Of a stretch of 64,000 bases of DNA, positions 36,340 through 49,748 are shown piece by piece. The DNA is from Epiperipatus broadwayi. Taxonomy: Eukaryota; Onychophora; Udeonychophora; Euonychophora; Peripatidae. The notes under the pieces were generated by a model. It did no database searches. It saw nothing but the letters and a program-made list of their open reading frames with translations, and was not told where the DNA came from. The stretch is taken from assembly GCA_028023455.1 (NCBI GenBank), contig JAQFVV010012402.1, forward strand, positions 15,438,935 to 15,502,934, in the 5' to 3' direction. A program made the translations under genes and the position numbers. The first letter of the stretch is position 1, and each line of letters starts with the position of its first letter.

Positions 36340-37190
36340 ATCTCTAGGTCACATACAGTAATAGAGCTTATATTCTCTGAGCTAGATTCATGCATGGGAT
36401 AAATATATAAATGGGGGTGTGTAATTAGTGCTTTTGGGGCATCCAGAGATGATCAATCATCATCCTGGTTGACAACAAAAGAGGATACTCTTTAAAGCCC
36501 ATGCACTATATTTTATTTTACTTTAGACTTGTTAGAAATTAACTTTATAGTTGGCCAGTACAGTAATGGTACTTAAGTGGCCAGAGCATTGATGATGATC
36601 AATATGTTTTAAATATCCCAGCATTATTGTTTAGATTTTTCTAGTTATGTATCCTAATGGATGGGCACTAAGCTGGTGAATCCAAGCTATGTTTAAATAA
36701 TTGCCCAAGGTGGCAAAGGCTCAATAGTTAGCCTGGTCTACAGAAGGCCCATTTCCAATCCAGTCACAATGTTGTCTGTTGATTTTATTCTGATTTATTG
36801 TACTGATTTGTTTATTCCCATTAATGATAATGAATGGTATTTGAATTATACTTACTTTTACTTTATAATGCTGGTTGAATTTATACTTATGTTTTTAGTT
36901 GCTCTTCTGAGTTAGCTGACTGATCTCTCAATGCTCACAGAGATTCTCTAATCTCATACTCTTATATCCTTAAATATCATATTCTTGTAAATTTTATATT
37001 AAATTATTTTATTTGCAATATTGATGAATTGGGAGTGATGATGTTTTACCATCACCCCATGTTCACTCCATGATCACACTTATGTAAATTCTGATATTAT
37101 GGATTTTTTATTTTATGGACTTGGGGTTGGTGAAGATTTTCCATCACCCCAGTTCAAATCTTTTCATCACTTGTTTGATACCCCCATCCC
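36340..37190 (+). repeat. Family A repeat, longest copy
   Basis: Plus orientation, ending CCCATTACA at a TA microsatellite (37188). Contains GCACTATATTTTATTTTACT, TTATAGTTGGCCAGTACAGT, GATGATGATCAAT, AATCCAGTCACAATGTTGTC and the ATCACCCCAGTTC end. About 850 bp. TG...CA-like ends (TGTAATGG / CCATTACA) suggest an LTR-like or TIR-bounded element, but no coding region or target duplication was found. Confidence 0.7.
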
Positions 37191-37199
37191 ATTACAATA

Positions 37200-38925
37200 T
37201 ATATATTGAAACAGATGTACTATTCCATGTATGTATTCAAAAGATCTTTCCCCCATTTAAAAAGACTAGCATGATTTGTCATTAAAAAAAAAGAATTAAT
37301 AATGAAAAAGGAAATATAATTTGGTCAAATTAAAAAGATAAAAGACAACAAATATGTTTAAATCTGCAATTAAAAAAAAGAGTACAAATCTTTATTAAAA
37401 TTCATCAATTAAAAAAGAAAAAAGATAAACTTATTTTGTATTTTAGAAAATAATTAGTAAGGCAAAATGCTCCAGGCAAGGAAACATTAAAATTAATTGG
37501 AATTCAAAAACACATAGCCAGATAATTAAAAATGGTCTTCTACCACCAAAAAGAATAGCCAATGAGCTGGGGGAAATGGCACGAATGTGGACAAAAACAT
37601 ACCCCAACACCAATTGAAGCAGGTGTCATGTAAGAGAATCCATTCTGATAAGCAGAAAGAGTATAAATAGGCTGAAAGAATTTGTATTAGGGGACAGAGA
37701 GAATAGTTTTTTTTTATTAACAGTTTTTATTAGGTAAAGCAATAGAGAAAGTAGTTTTTTTTTAGAAGTCATATTGGATAAAACAAGCAGAGAAAGTATA
37801 AAATATTTGGAAAATTCAGATTATCAGAGAGTGTTTATTTTTATCAGTTTTACTAAGTAAAGCAAGGCAGAAAAATAAAAACTTAACCATGAAGAAACAA
37901 TTTAACGTGGGTGGTTGACTGCTTTTTTCTCTCCATCCACGATCGTGAAGTAAGTTCCAGCCTGTCTACTGTGCCATTCATTAAACCCCCATTGGTATTG
38001 AAAGAGAACAACAAGTAAAAAGGTAAGAAATAAAAAAATAGTAGCAATTCAATTATTAATGCTACGATAAAGTTTCTAATAAAAGAAAAAAAATTAATGG
38101 AGAAATATAAAAATGTTATTGTGTTCTATATTTCAAATTATAAATGAAACTGCTAATGAATTTATGTATAAAAATATACATTTGCAGCAGACCAAGTAAA
38201 TATTTATGCTAGAATAATTAAATGTAAATCATAAATGCTTAACTGCATATTACTTGTATCTGGATAAAATAATAAAGTTTATGTGTATGAATATACATCT
38301 ATATTTGACTAAATTATAAATATTCCACAAACCTAGGATTGCTGAGTTTAAGTGTTTACTAACCTGTAATAATTCTCAAAATAATGAAATGCTGCATAAA
38401 TAATAACTGCTTGACTGCATATACTTTATTAGAAGGACTTGCAAATGGATTATTGATAAATAAAGTGCTTTTAAACTTCTTCTCATAAGTGAACTGAAAA
38501 TAAATCTACATGGATACGCATGGACTTGAAAATGAATTATTGTTAAATAAAATTTTTGTTACTTAAAACTACTTTTAGTTGTTCAATTCTATTTTTTTTA
38601 TTGCATCACTCATCATTCAGTGCACTTGTTCATGAGAATTTCATGCCTCCTGAGCTATGTCTGGCATAACTAGATCTACGTATGTCAGGTTGTAGTGAGA
38701 TGGAACTCTAGTGGTGCCATTTGGAAAACCAAACATAGAAATGTCTAGATGCTTCCAGTCTCTATGGTACTACATCCTCTGATGAGCAGGAAATATTGTT
38801 GTAGGGGGGGGTTAACATATGCATTGGGGAATGCCAATCGATAGTCCCTTCCTGCAACATGCTCATCAGGAAATTGTTACAACCGAGGTAATAAAGGGGT
38901 TGTATGGTGGTCCGGTTACAATATA
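37200..38925 (+). other. Unassigned segment, possible decayed LTR element
   Basis: It contains TATAAATAGGC (about 37660) resembling a core promoter, a moderately GC-rich block (37900-37990), and an end at CCGGTTACA-(AT)n (38918). Two inverted TGATGAGCAG/CTGCTCATCA-type words near 38775 and 38865 form a weak stem. No coding region. Confidence 0.25.
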
Positions 38926-38929
38926 TATA

Positions 38930-39110
38930 TAATTCTTTGTATTAATAATTTTATTCTGTGGTCAAGTTGCAATCTTTAATGTTTATATTGCATATAAAAG
39001 TGGACTTCCATTTTTATTAATAAAAGAAGATTGCCTTGACAACAGATTGAGATTGTTTATTATTATCGATATTGTCTAAGTGTTGTCTGCTTTCAATGGA
39101 TTTATATATA
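38930..39110 (+). repeat. Family D repeat
   Basis: CAAGTTGCAATCTTTAATGT, GATTGCCTTGACAACAGATT, CGATATTGTCTAAGTGTTG. It follows the GGTTACA-(AT)n junction at 38912-38930. Confidence 0.65.
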
Positions 39111-41575
39111 TACTATGGAAAATAATTATATGAAAAAACATATGAGATATGCTTAAAATCTAAATAAAGTTCATAATTTTTGTGTATTACATTTTTGACT
39201 AAGTTATATTAGTCATAGTCATGGTATCTGACTGAAGGGAGAAGATTTCTGGATTTATTAGAGAAACGTGAATGGATGATTAGCATATTCAGATTTTAAG
39301 TGTATATCACATGATTTCTGAAATTTCCCCACTTCTACACAAATGTTAAGTCCAAAATCTTAGCTATCAATTTATAACTCAAAAGAGATAAAAAATGAAT
39401 TGTCATAACTAGATCATTGAAGGCCTTTCCAGATCCTTCCATAGAGATATAGTGAATAGGAAGACAATTCATAGTTGGCTAATATTTTACTTTATGATAG
39501 CTAAATAGTTATTTAAGGTCCAGTAATTTGAATGGTTAGATAGCTGAGTTGGCTGTAAGTCAATGGCATAAAAAATTAATGTTTATTTAAACTTCAGATC
39601 ATAAACAAACTAGGCAGATAACTAATCTCCATGAGGTCCCACATATACATGTATCTATTTAAAGTAATATCATTATTATTTATTTCAAGGTTATAAATGA
39701 TTTTTTTAAAAATCGTACAATTAAAGTACTGCTGATTGTAACCTTAATCAAAATTTAATCATAATATATAATTTAATGTAATATAAATACCTAATATGCA
39801 TGACAGAGTCACAAAGCAAAATATTGTATATCATAAACTACTATCATAGGTCTTTGATTCCAGTTAGCTATTGAGAATTTAAAATGACAATTTTGGTATT
39901 AGTTCATAATTGTTCCAGAAATGGCACCTTATTATAGTTTTAAGTATTTACATTATAAATTTATAAAAAAAATTGTTTTCAATTATTAAAAAGTATTAGA
40001 TATAACTAAAAAGAGAGTAGAAAGATAAACTAAATATCTTTAATTTGCTAAAATTTTAAACACTATTAAAATTATATATAGGAAAGATTTTCCTACTATC
40101 TCACTAATATTACAGGACCAATTTTTAGATATGTTTTACCTTTTTTGTTTAATGCATATAAAATACTGACAAATAGTGATCTAAATGTTAGAAAAAACAA
40201 TGATATGGTTAGCTTATAATACATTGTCATGTATAATGAGATGAAATTATGAAAAATATTAATGAAAATTGTTGGAAAAATACAATTAATAAGGGATAGT
40301 AAAAATCACAACAAAATCACTTAAATATCATACACATATATGTAAAAAAATAAAACAGGGCTTTAAATAGTCTACTGTTAGGCAAAACTAATAGTCTCTC
40401 ATGGAGAAACAGCAAACTGAATGGCTGCACTCATCAAATACACCAATCAATGATGGTGATAGTTTGAGTGTTTTTTTCAGTTTTGTTGTAGTGTCTAACT
40501 AACAATATCCAAGTACCTTGCTGACCAATATTGTATTAGAGTTAATTATGGGTGTAATTCCTGAAAAAAATATTCTAAGTTTGACAATAAAAAAAATTCA
40601 ATATTTAAGCCAGATTTGAATCCAAATCATAGTTATGATAAGTGGATGTACTATTATTATATCATAAGAGTCTTATGTTTGTTTGTAAGTATATATGCAG
40701 AATATTATAATCGTAACTACCACAAATCACAAATGTTATACAATCATTATATTTGCACATAAATATGTATGTCTGTATGTTCCCATAATATTTTAATTAC
40801 AGTCATAGTTTTTTAAAAGTATTGTATTACTAACTGATTCAGGGTCAAGTTGCATTGGAGCATTAAACTGATAAGCTGAATATAACAGTTCACTTAAATC
40901 GACAAAGTGAGATGTTTTTCTCTCATTTGGGAATTGATTCCAGAATTTTTAGTTCTTGAGTTTGCCACTAATAGTCGCTACTATGTTAAAGAGTGCGATC
41001 TTAATCCCACCGATTAATTTACTTTAAAAATTTGATTTTCTTAAATATAGTTGAGGAGAAACAAAAAAAAAAGAAGAACATTTTATTAACATTAAATGTT
41101 TCATTTTTATTATTAACTATCTCACACACACACACAAATCTGTAATTATATAGTATGTACATACAACATACTAAACATTTTTTTTTTTTACAGTCAGATT
41201 ATCAACATTTATTTGACTAATCTGGATTCTCTTCCTAGATAATACTAACAAATATTGGATGGCTAACATGTTGGCTCTCCACACGTCTGTAGTCTGAGAA
41301 ATTTTTCAAGATTCACATACACTTAATTTGAACTCCATGCTGCCATATTAAGATGTACCAAACACACATTGAAGAAAAAATAAAATTGAAAAAGTAGGAG
41401 AGTTACCATACAAACTAAACTGGTTTACACTGATGGAAATGATCTAGCAACAAAACAGCAATTGAAAAAAAAAGTTTCAATTTTTAATGCTAAGTTTTTC
41501 ATAATAGTGACAACTTGAAATAGCTTAGAAAATATTGTGAGTAATGATTTAATCTATTAATAATGTAAAGGTATT
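39111..41575. other. AT-rich intron sequence, nothing recognised
   Basis: No open frame, repeat family or structured RNA identified. Confidence 0.45.
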
Positions 41576-41990
41576 GTCAAGCGTTGGTGGTTGAGAGGTC
41601 AGCAACAGCTGCCTTAGAAACAGTTGTCCCGGATTAGCGGGTTTGCTTCTCGGCCGATGCTATGACACATGAAAAAAAAAATAAAGGTTACATTATTTTA
41701 AAATTAAAATAAAGAGGAAAATAAATCTTAAATAAAATTGATTTATTAAAAACTAAAGGAAAATTAAAAGAGTTATGTTTAACACATATATATCGCACAG
41801 ATGGAAAACTTAAAAAAAAAAAAGTATTTAAAACTACTTTTTCATAGGAAAAAATAAAGATCTAAAGATAGATTAATATTTTTGTTTTAAGTAATATAAA
41901 ACAAAATAGAAACCAATGTCAATTAGTGGATGGAAATGATTGAAATACAATTGAATATAAAGCAAACTAGCCATTAGGGCACTTATATGA
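41576..41990 (+). repeat. tRNA-derived SINE-like repeat
   Basis: The head (41580-41665) folds like a tRNA. Acceptor strands GCGTTGG and CCGATGC pair over seven positions, the D-stem is GTTG/CAAC, an anticodon-like arm AGCTG/CAGTT follows, and there is a T-arm with loop TTTGCTT. GCGGGTTTGCTTCTC matches a Pol III B box loosely. It is followed by an A tract and a body (GTTACATTATTTTAAAATTA...) that recurs at 43925. No intact A box, so activity is doubtful. Confidence 0.6.
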
Positions 41991-41999
41991 TTATAAGGT

Positions 42000-43920
42000 C
42001 AGATAAGAGATATAAAAAAAATTAAAGATTGACCAATGCAAGCACCAAGCCACACCTGGGCCAGAAAGAAAAACATCTGGACCTTAGGATCTTGCAGCTG
42101 CATTGTGGACTCTGTGATGTAGGGATCTTGCAATATTATTAGTTTCCTTTACATGCACCAGCTGAGGCCTCCCAATGACAGTTCCTGACCTAAGTATTGG
42201 CAAGCAGCAGTTTCATCTCCAAAGAAAACAATCTACACAGAATGTGAGAATTAGGATGGATGTCCATAAACCTGCCTCAACCAAGAGGATTCATAAAGAC
42301 TTACTCTGGGAAGTATAAATATTTTTCAATATGAACTTATAGATTGATCTCTTAAACAAGCTTTTAATGTGTCAGCTAAACATAACTTTTAAAAGAACTT
42401 TTATCTGACCAAGAATAGGATGCTAGATCAGTTAATCATTTTATTTTATTTTACTAATCAATCATTTTCATTTTTCTTTATTTATTTTTGTATTTATTAA
42501 CTAAATTATTAAAATATAGTAAATTTAAGTTGGGTATAGATGGCTGCATAGATTTGTTAAAGTTTGCTAGTTTTAAGGGGATTAATTTCCGATTATTTGT
42601 TTCATAGTTGAGTCAATGCTGGTAGAGGGATATATGGGTGTTTATATCAATGTAGTGTGAAGAGTGTTAGCATACAGGGCAATGTTCCCAAATGAATGCA
42701 TGGCCCTAAAGGTATAGCCATTGTGTTGCAATGGACATAGAGTACTTACCTGCCATTGATTTCCCTTTTCACTCTATGGATAGGGAATATAAGTCAGCAA
42801 AGACTGCTCTCCCTTCATACGACACATTTCTTTTAATGTTTTATATATATGATTCCTTTGCCAGACAGATGCACATTTCTGTACTGGATGAGGATCATTT
42901 CCTTTAAATAATATCATGCTGCAGACACACATTCCTGTCAGTGTGGTTTTATGCTAACATCTTCATATTTCATTGGTTGCATCTGTATATCGGGAAGCGA
43001 GTGTTGATTTAGCTATGAATTTTTAGCCTGAGGTTAGATGTTTTGAAAAGTTTTAATTGCGTAATCTATGTGGCTTATCTATGCTCAACTTTCTAAAACA
43101 AAATTATATAAACTGTCCATCTGTGCAGATTTTAACTATAGTATAAAATAATAATAACAAATTAGAGTAAAAAAAAAATTAGAGTAAGGTTAATTTATTC
43201 CTTAAATTTAAATTTATATATATGTGACAATAAATGTTTTTGTGCGTTATTATTGGCAGTGGCTTATTTTATTTTTTATTTTAATATTAAATCTCTGAAT
43301 CTCCTTGAGCTAATGGCATGGACTAATGGTCAAAGAATCTTAACAAGAAGTATCTGCCTACCTTATAAATTTTCTAGGTTCGAATAGCCTAATGGTGCCC
43401 TGTACAGCAGATAGGGTGAGTCTACCATATATCCTGACTATTATAATTGGCTTCCCAACATGGCACGATATATTATAAACCACGAGTACCTTGATTGTTT
43501 TTTTAAAATGAAATATTTTTGTAAAGTTATAAAGTTGAATGTCTTGTAAAAGTACTGCCAATAAGAAAAATTGCTCATATGTAAAAATAAACATGAGGGA
43601 TAAAACATAATAATTAATATAAATAATAAGTTTAAAAAAAACTCTAATTAAAATTAATAATTAACTTGTTTGGACTTGCCTAATTAATACATAAAAAGTA
43701 GGAAAAAGGGAACTCTTGAGGGGGGAGGCATAATCTCAGCTGGGGTAGAAAGAAAATAATAGTCAACATTTTAATTTTATTTTTGTAATTACTAACCAAA
43801 CATGTCTTAAAATTTTAGTATATAATCAATTTGTGATAATGTAATTACTAACACTAAGTAAATTCTTTTTTTTTATTGTTTTGGTTTTTGAGGAAGTTCA
43901 TTGATATGTAACGTATACAT
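42000..43920. other. Intron sequence with a GC-richer unassigned block
   Basis: 42020-42310 is compositionally distinct (CACCTGGGCC, GCTGAGGCCTCCC) but all frames contain stops. 42695-42840 has a possible tRNA-related word. Confidence 0.35.
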
Positions 43921-43921
43921 A

Positions 43922-44000
43922 TGCTGTTACATTATTTTAAAATTAAAATAAAGAGGAAAATAAATCTTAAAAAAAATTAAAATTGTATCTAAAAAAAGAT
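43922..44000 (+). repeat. SINE body without tRNA head
   Basis: About 50 bases identical or nearly identical to 41688-41737 (GTTACATTATTTTAAAATTA and on through AAATCTTAAA), but without the tRNA-like head: a 5'-truncated copy. Confidence 0.6.
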
Positions 44001-44673
44001 TTGTTAATACTATATTTTGTTTAAAGTGATGATCTATATGGATGACAATTAAGAAAAGGAAAGAGTGAAATAGTTGCTAATTTGTGGAATAGAAAGTTGG
44101 AAAAAATAGCAGTATATAAACAATAAAAAAATCAAATGCAACAAAAATCTTTTTGTGTGTGTGGAGATTAAAAAGGATGTGGATTTGGTATGCATTCAGC
44201 ACCAGAGGAATTATGTGAAGATTAGTTAGATTTTAAAAAATAAATATAGAGACATGAAAAAGATGGTCTTTTGATATGTGGGATTTGTTGTTTGACAATC
44301 AACTAATAATGATGGTGATATGAGGCAGGTTAAGGAATTAACCAAAAGCACTTCTGCATAAGACTGTATATAACAGTTAATTACCGTTATATTTATTATT
44401 TTTATTGTTATTCAAATACAGTTAATGTATATAAAAAACTAGACTTTAATTAAAATATGTTTTATTAATACTATTTCTGTTGATTTATTTTGACTTTTTT
44501 GGATTTATATTAAAATTATAAATAATACCACCATATAAACAATTTTTAACAAAACACTATACTCAAATTATTTACAAACAAATATATATATATATTTATA
44601 AACAAAAGTAAACATAAATCTATCAATATAATACACTCTTACATTAATAAAAATTGATTTAAATTTTTATTAC

Positions 44674-44737
44674 CATTTGTGAACTTCAGCAATTTTGTCT
44701 CCTCCATTTTTTAAGGCCACAGCACCCGCCCTTTCAG
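44674..44737 (-). CDS. RMDN-like gene, exon with AEVHKW motif
   Basis: A 64-nt exon: two bases, 20 codons, then two bases. The acceptor is TTTCAG and the donor ATG|GTAATA. It reads (A)ERAGAVALKNGGDKIAEVHK, and the trailing TG takes the G of the next exon to make Trp. The joined HKWYAI block is the most recognisable signature of the RMDN/FAM82 TPR-like domain. The exon is locally GC-rich compared with its AT-rich flanks, as expected for a conserved exon. The run of small and Gly residues before the signature is more diverged than the usual ALEYAKRAL-type helix. The introns on either side are 16.8 kb and 10.5 kb. Confidence 0.75.
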
Positions 44738-45529
44738 CTGAAATATGAATGCAATATTTTATATATTTGTGTATTATATGTTAATATATAAAATAAATGC
44801 TCAAATTGCTATATTAATTATAAGTTAATAACTTCTTAACAAAGTTTAAATTCATCACCAATAAATTTACCGATAATGAATTTTTACCAACTTTGACATT
44901 ACATTAAAAAAAAAATCAGCCAATCAGTTTTTTCAGGACAATTGCTTCATATTTTATAACATTTTTTCCCAGTTAGATGTGAAATTATATATGAATTATG
45001 ATTTGAGGTTGCTAACCAATTAGATTGAGGCTTTGTTGAGATCATCTAATGTAATACTTTACCTCTACAAAATAACAATGATTTACCTATTACTTATATA
45101 AGATCTCAGAAATTAGGTGAAAGTGGATTTATTTTTCATTTGATTAGGTGATTGCAATGATATGAGATGTTGTTTATTGCAAATTTATTAAAATGATTCT
45201 AGAAAGCATGACTTATAAACAATTCAATGAAGATGCACATTTGGAATTTGTTAGTTCATAGATATTATATATTCTCAGTGCTGCATATTAAATAGCCATT
45301 GCTTGTTCATATACATGGTTGGAAATCTATTATTTATACACTCAACCACCCACACATTATTCACCCACATATATATTACACTGAAAATACATCTTATAAA
45401 GAACTATTATAAAAACAGATTAACTGGAATATATACACTATATGTACATTGAGACAGTTGTGTCTTATGGCATACAGTTATGTGTCTTATGGCATACAGG
45501 AACATAATAATGTGTGTGCATGTATATAT

Positions 45530-46300
45530 ATAAAGTTGCAAGTAAAAGTAAAAATAAACACAAACAAGATTTTTGTAGATATTTTTTTTATATTACACTG
45601 GAATAACAGTTAGGAGTTAAGTAATAATTTTGAATTCAAAAAATTATTATAAATTACACATTTAAATAAGTCTAGCTAATATTTTATTAATTCTGATTCT
45701 GAATAATTTGTTTTCATGTTATAATAGATAGTATGGTAATTATAATATTAATCTATTTTATAATTAGATTAAGACATTTTTTTTAAATTAAAGCATGTGA
45801 TAAAATTCTATGACCTAGTGTTTTTCAAAGGATTAAAAATACTTGTAGATAAAAAAAATTTTTAATTAAGTAAATTGAAAAGAGTAATTAACTTTTTTTG
45901 ATCAATATAAAGAAAGAATTTAAGTAATTATTTTTTTCAAATTCCATGATATACTATAAAAAGGTGGATTTGAATCATTCAAGAACTCACAACAGTTTTA
46001 TAGCATCATCATCATCATCATCATCATCATTATTATGACTAAAGGCAAGAAGTAGTGCTGCTGCTAATATCATAATAGTAGAGTTTAAATTCATACGGAA
46101 GCAAGTCCATGCTTTTATGTGGCTCATAGCCTGTATATGTTGTGTATTAAATGGCATACCCAAAGTCTACCAAACTATAGAAACTAAATGGGACTGATTG
46201 AATGTCAACAGTTATTGAATTTATACTATTCCCAAAGGTGATTTAGAATGGACCAGCTTACCAAGAAATTCCATAAGGTTTCTGGAAGGGTTACCATCCT
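45530..46300 (+). repeat. Family E repeat
   Basis: Second, more diverged copy. It carries a CAT microsatellite (46004-46030) where the other copy has none. It retains GTGCTGCTGCTAATATC and GAGTTTAAATTCATACGGAA. Confidence 0.5.
46004..46030 (+). repeat. CAT trinucleotide microsatellite
   Basis: Nine CAT/ATC repeats in a row, within family E. Confidence 0.9.
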
Positions 46301-46309
46301 ATAACTTTA

Positions 46310-47235
46310 TAAGTATGTTGATTAATTTATATGCAAAGAAGCAAAACATATAATTACTACCAGTGAAATATACATAAAGTGCATACAGCTGGTGAGTAAA
46401 AATGTGTTATATATTGAGAATAAGATTATTTTAAATACTTTGCAGTTTAAATTACAAGATTTAAAAGTAAAGAAGTTTTGTCTGAATTTTTCAACTAACA
46501 TTAAGATTTCCAGTTTTATTTTATTAAAAAAGAAAAACTCCAAAAATATTTGGAGAACAAAAAAACTTGACAATATATTTTTAAAGATGTTTACAATTAA
46601 TAGTAATCTGAAAAAAAAAGAGAAATAAAACTTTTATGAAGGACGGTCAAAGAAGTAATATATATATATATTTAAAAAAGAACTTACCATTAGAAATAAT
46701 GAATTAATTAATAATTTTGATTTGTAGAGGAATAATAATAATACATACATACATGTGAATTTTATGTATATTTTTCAACATTGAATTATGTCTTGTGAAA
46801 ATATATGATTTAATAAGTTTATTTTTTAACTAATGAAATATCACTGTGCACACACATTTGAATGCATGTCATATAGATCTATATATATTAAAATCAGTCA
46901 TCAACCACTTATGTTAAATTTAATTATATATTATAAAAATGAATTTTTATTATTGGTTTATGAAAATTCAAAGATATTAATTTTAAATTATACAGCACAT
47001 CTGAGTGTTTATAAGTAGGTGTATTTTATGTAAACCTATTGAGATATATGTAAATTACAATGTAGTAGTATATTTTTGTATTATTCTAATCAAAATCAGA
47101 ATGCTGAATTTATAGAATACTCAACAAATCTTAATTTTATTGTTATTAATAATTTATATTTTATTAAATTATTCCAGTGAATTAATTCAATCCTAGATTA
47201 AATTTGAAATATTAAAATATTATATGTTGATATTA
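46310..47235. other. AT-rich intron sequence, nothing recognised
   Basis: The overlapping 78-83 codon frames on opposite strands near 46322-46628 look like composition effects (Lys/Asn/Phe-rich). Confidence 0.45.
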
Positions 47236-47239
47236 TCTC

Positions 47240-47866
47240 TTGTTTACAGTAAGTTATAGAGCTTTTCTTTATTGTGCTGGATTTGTGCATAATGGTCAGT
47301 TATATGGGTTGGAGGTTATGATTAGTGTTATGGACATCCAGTTGATAATGATTTCATTACTTCTTTAATGCTGTATGATGCAAAGGGATATCCTTTAATG
47401 TCCATGCACTATATTTTATCTTTAATTAGAAAATAAGTTTATAGTTGGCCAGCACATTAATAGTACTAAGTGACCAAGTCATTGATGATGATCAGCATGA
47501 TTTCTGTATCTCAACATTATTATTTTTTAGTTATTATATTCTGATGAATTAGCACTTAAGTTTGTGCATCCAAATTATTGTTTATATTCTGACTTAATCT
47601 TTGCAAGGGCTAAATAATTAGCTTGATCTATAGTAGACATATCAAATCCAGTCACAAGAATAATCATTGATTTTTATTGTTTATCATTCATGATGATGAA
47701 TGATTATTATTCTCATCTGTAATGCTGGTGAACTTGTAGTTATTTTATTTCTTGCTGATCTTTCATGCTCATTTATATTCATTCTATATTTAAATTTAAT
47801 TCATTAACTGGGGTTGATAATAATTTTCCATTATCCCAGGTTCCCTCTGTATATATATATTGTAAC
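47240..47866 (+). repeat. Family A repeat
   Basis: A plus-orientation copy co-linear with 36340-37190, ending at the TA run and TGTAACC at 47862-47870. Shortened by an internal deletion near the 3' end. Confidence 0.65.
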
Positions 47867-47869
47867 CAT

Positions 47870-49530
47870 ATATTTTAGTATAAAATATATTAATTGATGT
47901 AACTGGTATAAAAATTTCTCTTTCTTCTTTTGGTGATTTGATTGGCTTGATTGCACTTTGAACAGATTACTTTCTTATATTATTTTAATAAATTTAGATT
48001 TGCTTCTTCCCATATGCTAACTCATATCAAAATGTTTAACTTTTTAAAATTTTACAACACATTAAAATTTGGTAAAATATTATAAATAATAATATTTATT
48101 TTTATTTGTTTAAAATGATCTTAAAAATTATTTTTATTGAATTAACAAAAAACCATTTGTTCAATTAAAATTAATTATTAAAAATAAATACAGTAATTAC
48201 GTATGCGTCTCAATGTAATAAAAGAAAAGAGCGCGAATTTAAGAGGAGATCGTCTGATAATTTGCTTTTGGAGGGAGAGAGAAAGAAAAGAAATGGTAAG
48301 AAGGCAAATGGTGTAAATTTGATAAGTTTATTTTAAAATAGTTAACAAGTAAACTGATTACCACAAATTTGCTATAAACGTAAAAATAAAATCGTGGTAT
48401 TTAATTATAAGATGAATTGCTAAATTTAAAAGTCTGTTCAAGTCGGCTGGCCAAGTGGATCAAATCGCCGGTAACGGTTTTCCAATATTACATTTTTAAA
48501 ATGTCAGAGCTTCCCAGTTTAAAAGAATTTATTGCAAGAGTTTGGTATGTTTTAAAATGTTTATTGTTTTACAATTTGGAAAAATTAAATAAGTATTTTA
48601 ATTACAGAAGTTTTATAAATATGAAAATTTGCTTTTTAAAAAAGAAGAAGTTTAAATTAAAGTAAAATGTTAAAGTTATCAACCTAGTTTAATATTTCCG
48701 TTTCTAATTCTAATAAAAATATAATATTGATTGATATTTAACTTTATAATGCCAGTAATATATTTGATAGTTAATTTGTTTGCCATTTGGATAATAAACA
48801 GTCTTCAATAATTGATCAAAGCTATTTTCTAATTTTATCGTCAGTGTGGAATGATTAAATAAATTGCTATAATTGTTATTCCTAGATTTAAGCGTGGATA
48901 AATAAATATTTAGCATGGATGTGAGAAACTTGGAACATTTTTAATAGAGAAATGTAGAAATTAATAACTTTTGAAAAACATTTTCATTTAAATTCTGCTT
49001 GTCATGTTTTGAAATTGTTTCTTATTTATGGAGCCACGTAAATCGTTAATCTAATAGTGATTATGATAACTAACACAAATGGATAAAATTACATGTATGG
49101 AATTCAACTATAATTATAGCTATTACTTCGTACATTTATTGTTTGACACATCGTACATGGATTTCACGGATCATATTTGTCGTTATAAAATGCTATACAA
49201 TCTAATTTGTGACACACACACCTGCTAAAATTCATATGTTGAACTATAAAATGCTATACATTTAAATTATATCACACACACACACCTGTTAGATTTTATG
49301 TATTTGACGAATAATTCATTACTTTAATTTTATCGTTATATGAACTTGCATGTGAAGTTCATAAGTTATATTTTATTAAGTTTAAATTAATAGGGGTTGA
49401 ATAAAATACTTATTCAAGAGAATAGCGCTTGCGAAAAGGGCTTGAAAAGTACTAAATGAATTCATGAGATGTATCAATCTTTGTGGGGTATTTTGTGAGT
49501 CTTTCCAGATTTATATTCCTAAGATACGGA
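47870..49530. other. Intron sequence with a CG-richer stretch
   Basis: The CG dinucleotides at 48200-48480 stand out; see the candidate exon at 48501. The rest is featureless. Confidence 0.4.
48501..48544 (+). CDS. Candidate first coding exon, plus strand
   Basis: ATG followed by MSELPSLKEFIARV and a good donor (TTTG|GTATGT). The preceding 300 bases are richer in CG dinucleotides than their surroundings (for example GCGCG near 48231 and ATCGCCGG near 48465), as often seen at gene starts. The gene is not recognised. The phase-2 end does not join directly to the other plus-strand candidate at 63289, so an intermediate exon would be required if they belong together. It lies inside an RMDN intron on the opposite strand. 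Confidence 0.25.
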
Positions 49531-49556
49531 AGTTCACACGTGTGCTCTTCCGATCT
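49531..49556 (+). other. Illumina adapter sequence embedded in the assembly
   Basis: 25 of 26 bases match the Illumina TruSeq read-2 adapter end; the last 19 (ACGTGTGCTCTTCCGATCT, 49538-49556) match exactly. This is a synthetic oligonucleotide, not genome sequence. Its presence marks a read-trimming failure and perhaps a false join at this point. Confidence 0.93.
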
Positions 49557-49748
49557 GTTTTATTTTAAGTAAGATAAGTTAGTACATTAGTTGTCCTGAT
49601 TAGTGTAACATTTTATTATGCAAGAACCCACATTTGCTAAAGTGTTAGTGTTTTCTGAATGATCAGAGTAACTGAGGAGGATGATTTTGCACTTTAATGT
49701 GAAGTAAATAGTAATGTTGTTTTAGAATGTTAAAAGGCATTAATCTGT

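Noticed and set aside
38766-38880. CTGATGAGCAGGAAAT resembling a hammerhead core
   Set aside because: Only four bases lie between the CTGATGA and GAAA boxes, so stem II cannot form; the inverted partner near 38865 forms a simple stem instead.
42020-42310. Possible exon cluster in a GC-richer block
   Set aside because: All frames are stopped within short distances and no AG/GT-bounded segment has a convincing protein.
46322-46628. Opposed open frames of 78 and 83 codons
   Set aside because: Low-complexity Lys/Asn and Phe/Leu composition expected from AT-rich DNA; no motifs.
48447-48480. tRNA-Ser/Leu-like A box (TGGCCAAGTGG)
   Set aside because: No B box or T-arm follows within 100 bases and the acceptor strands do not pair.
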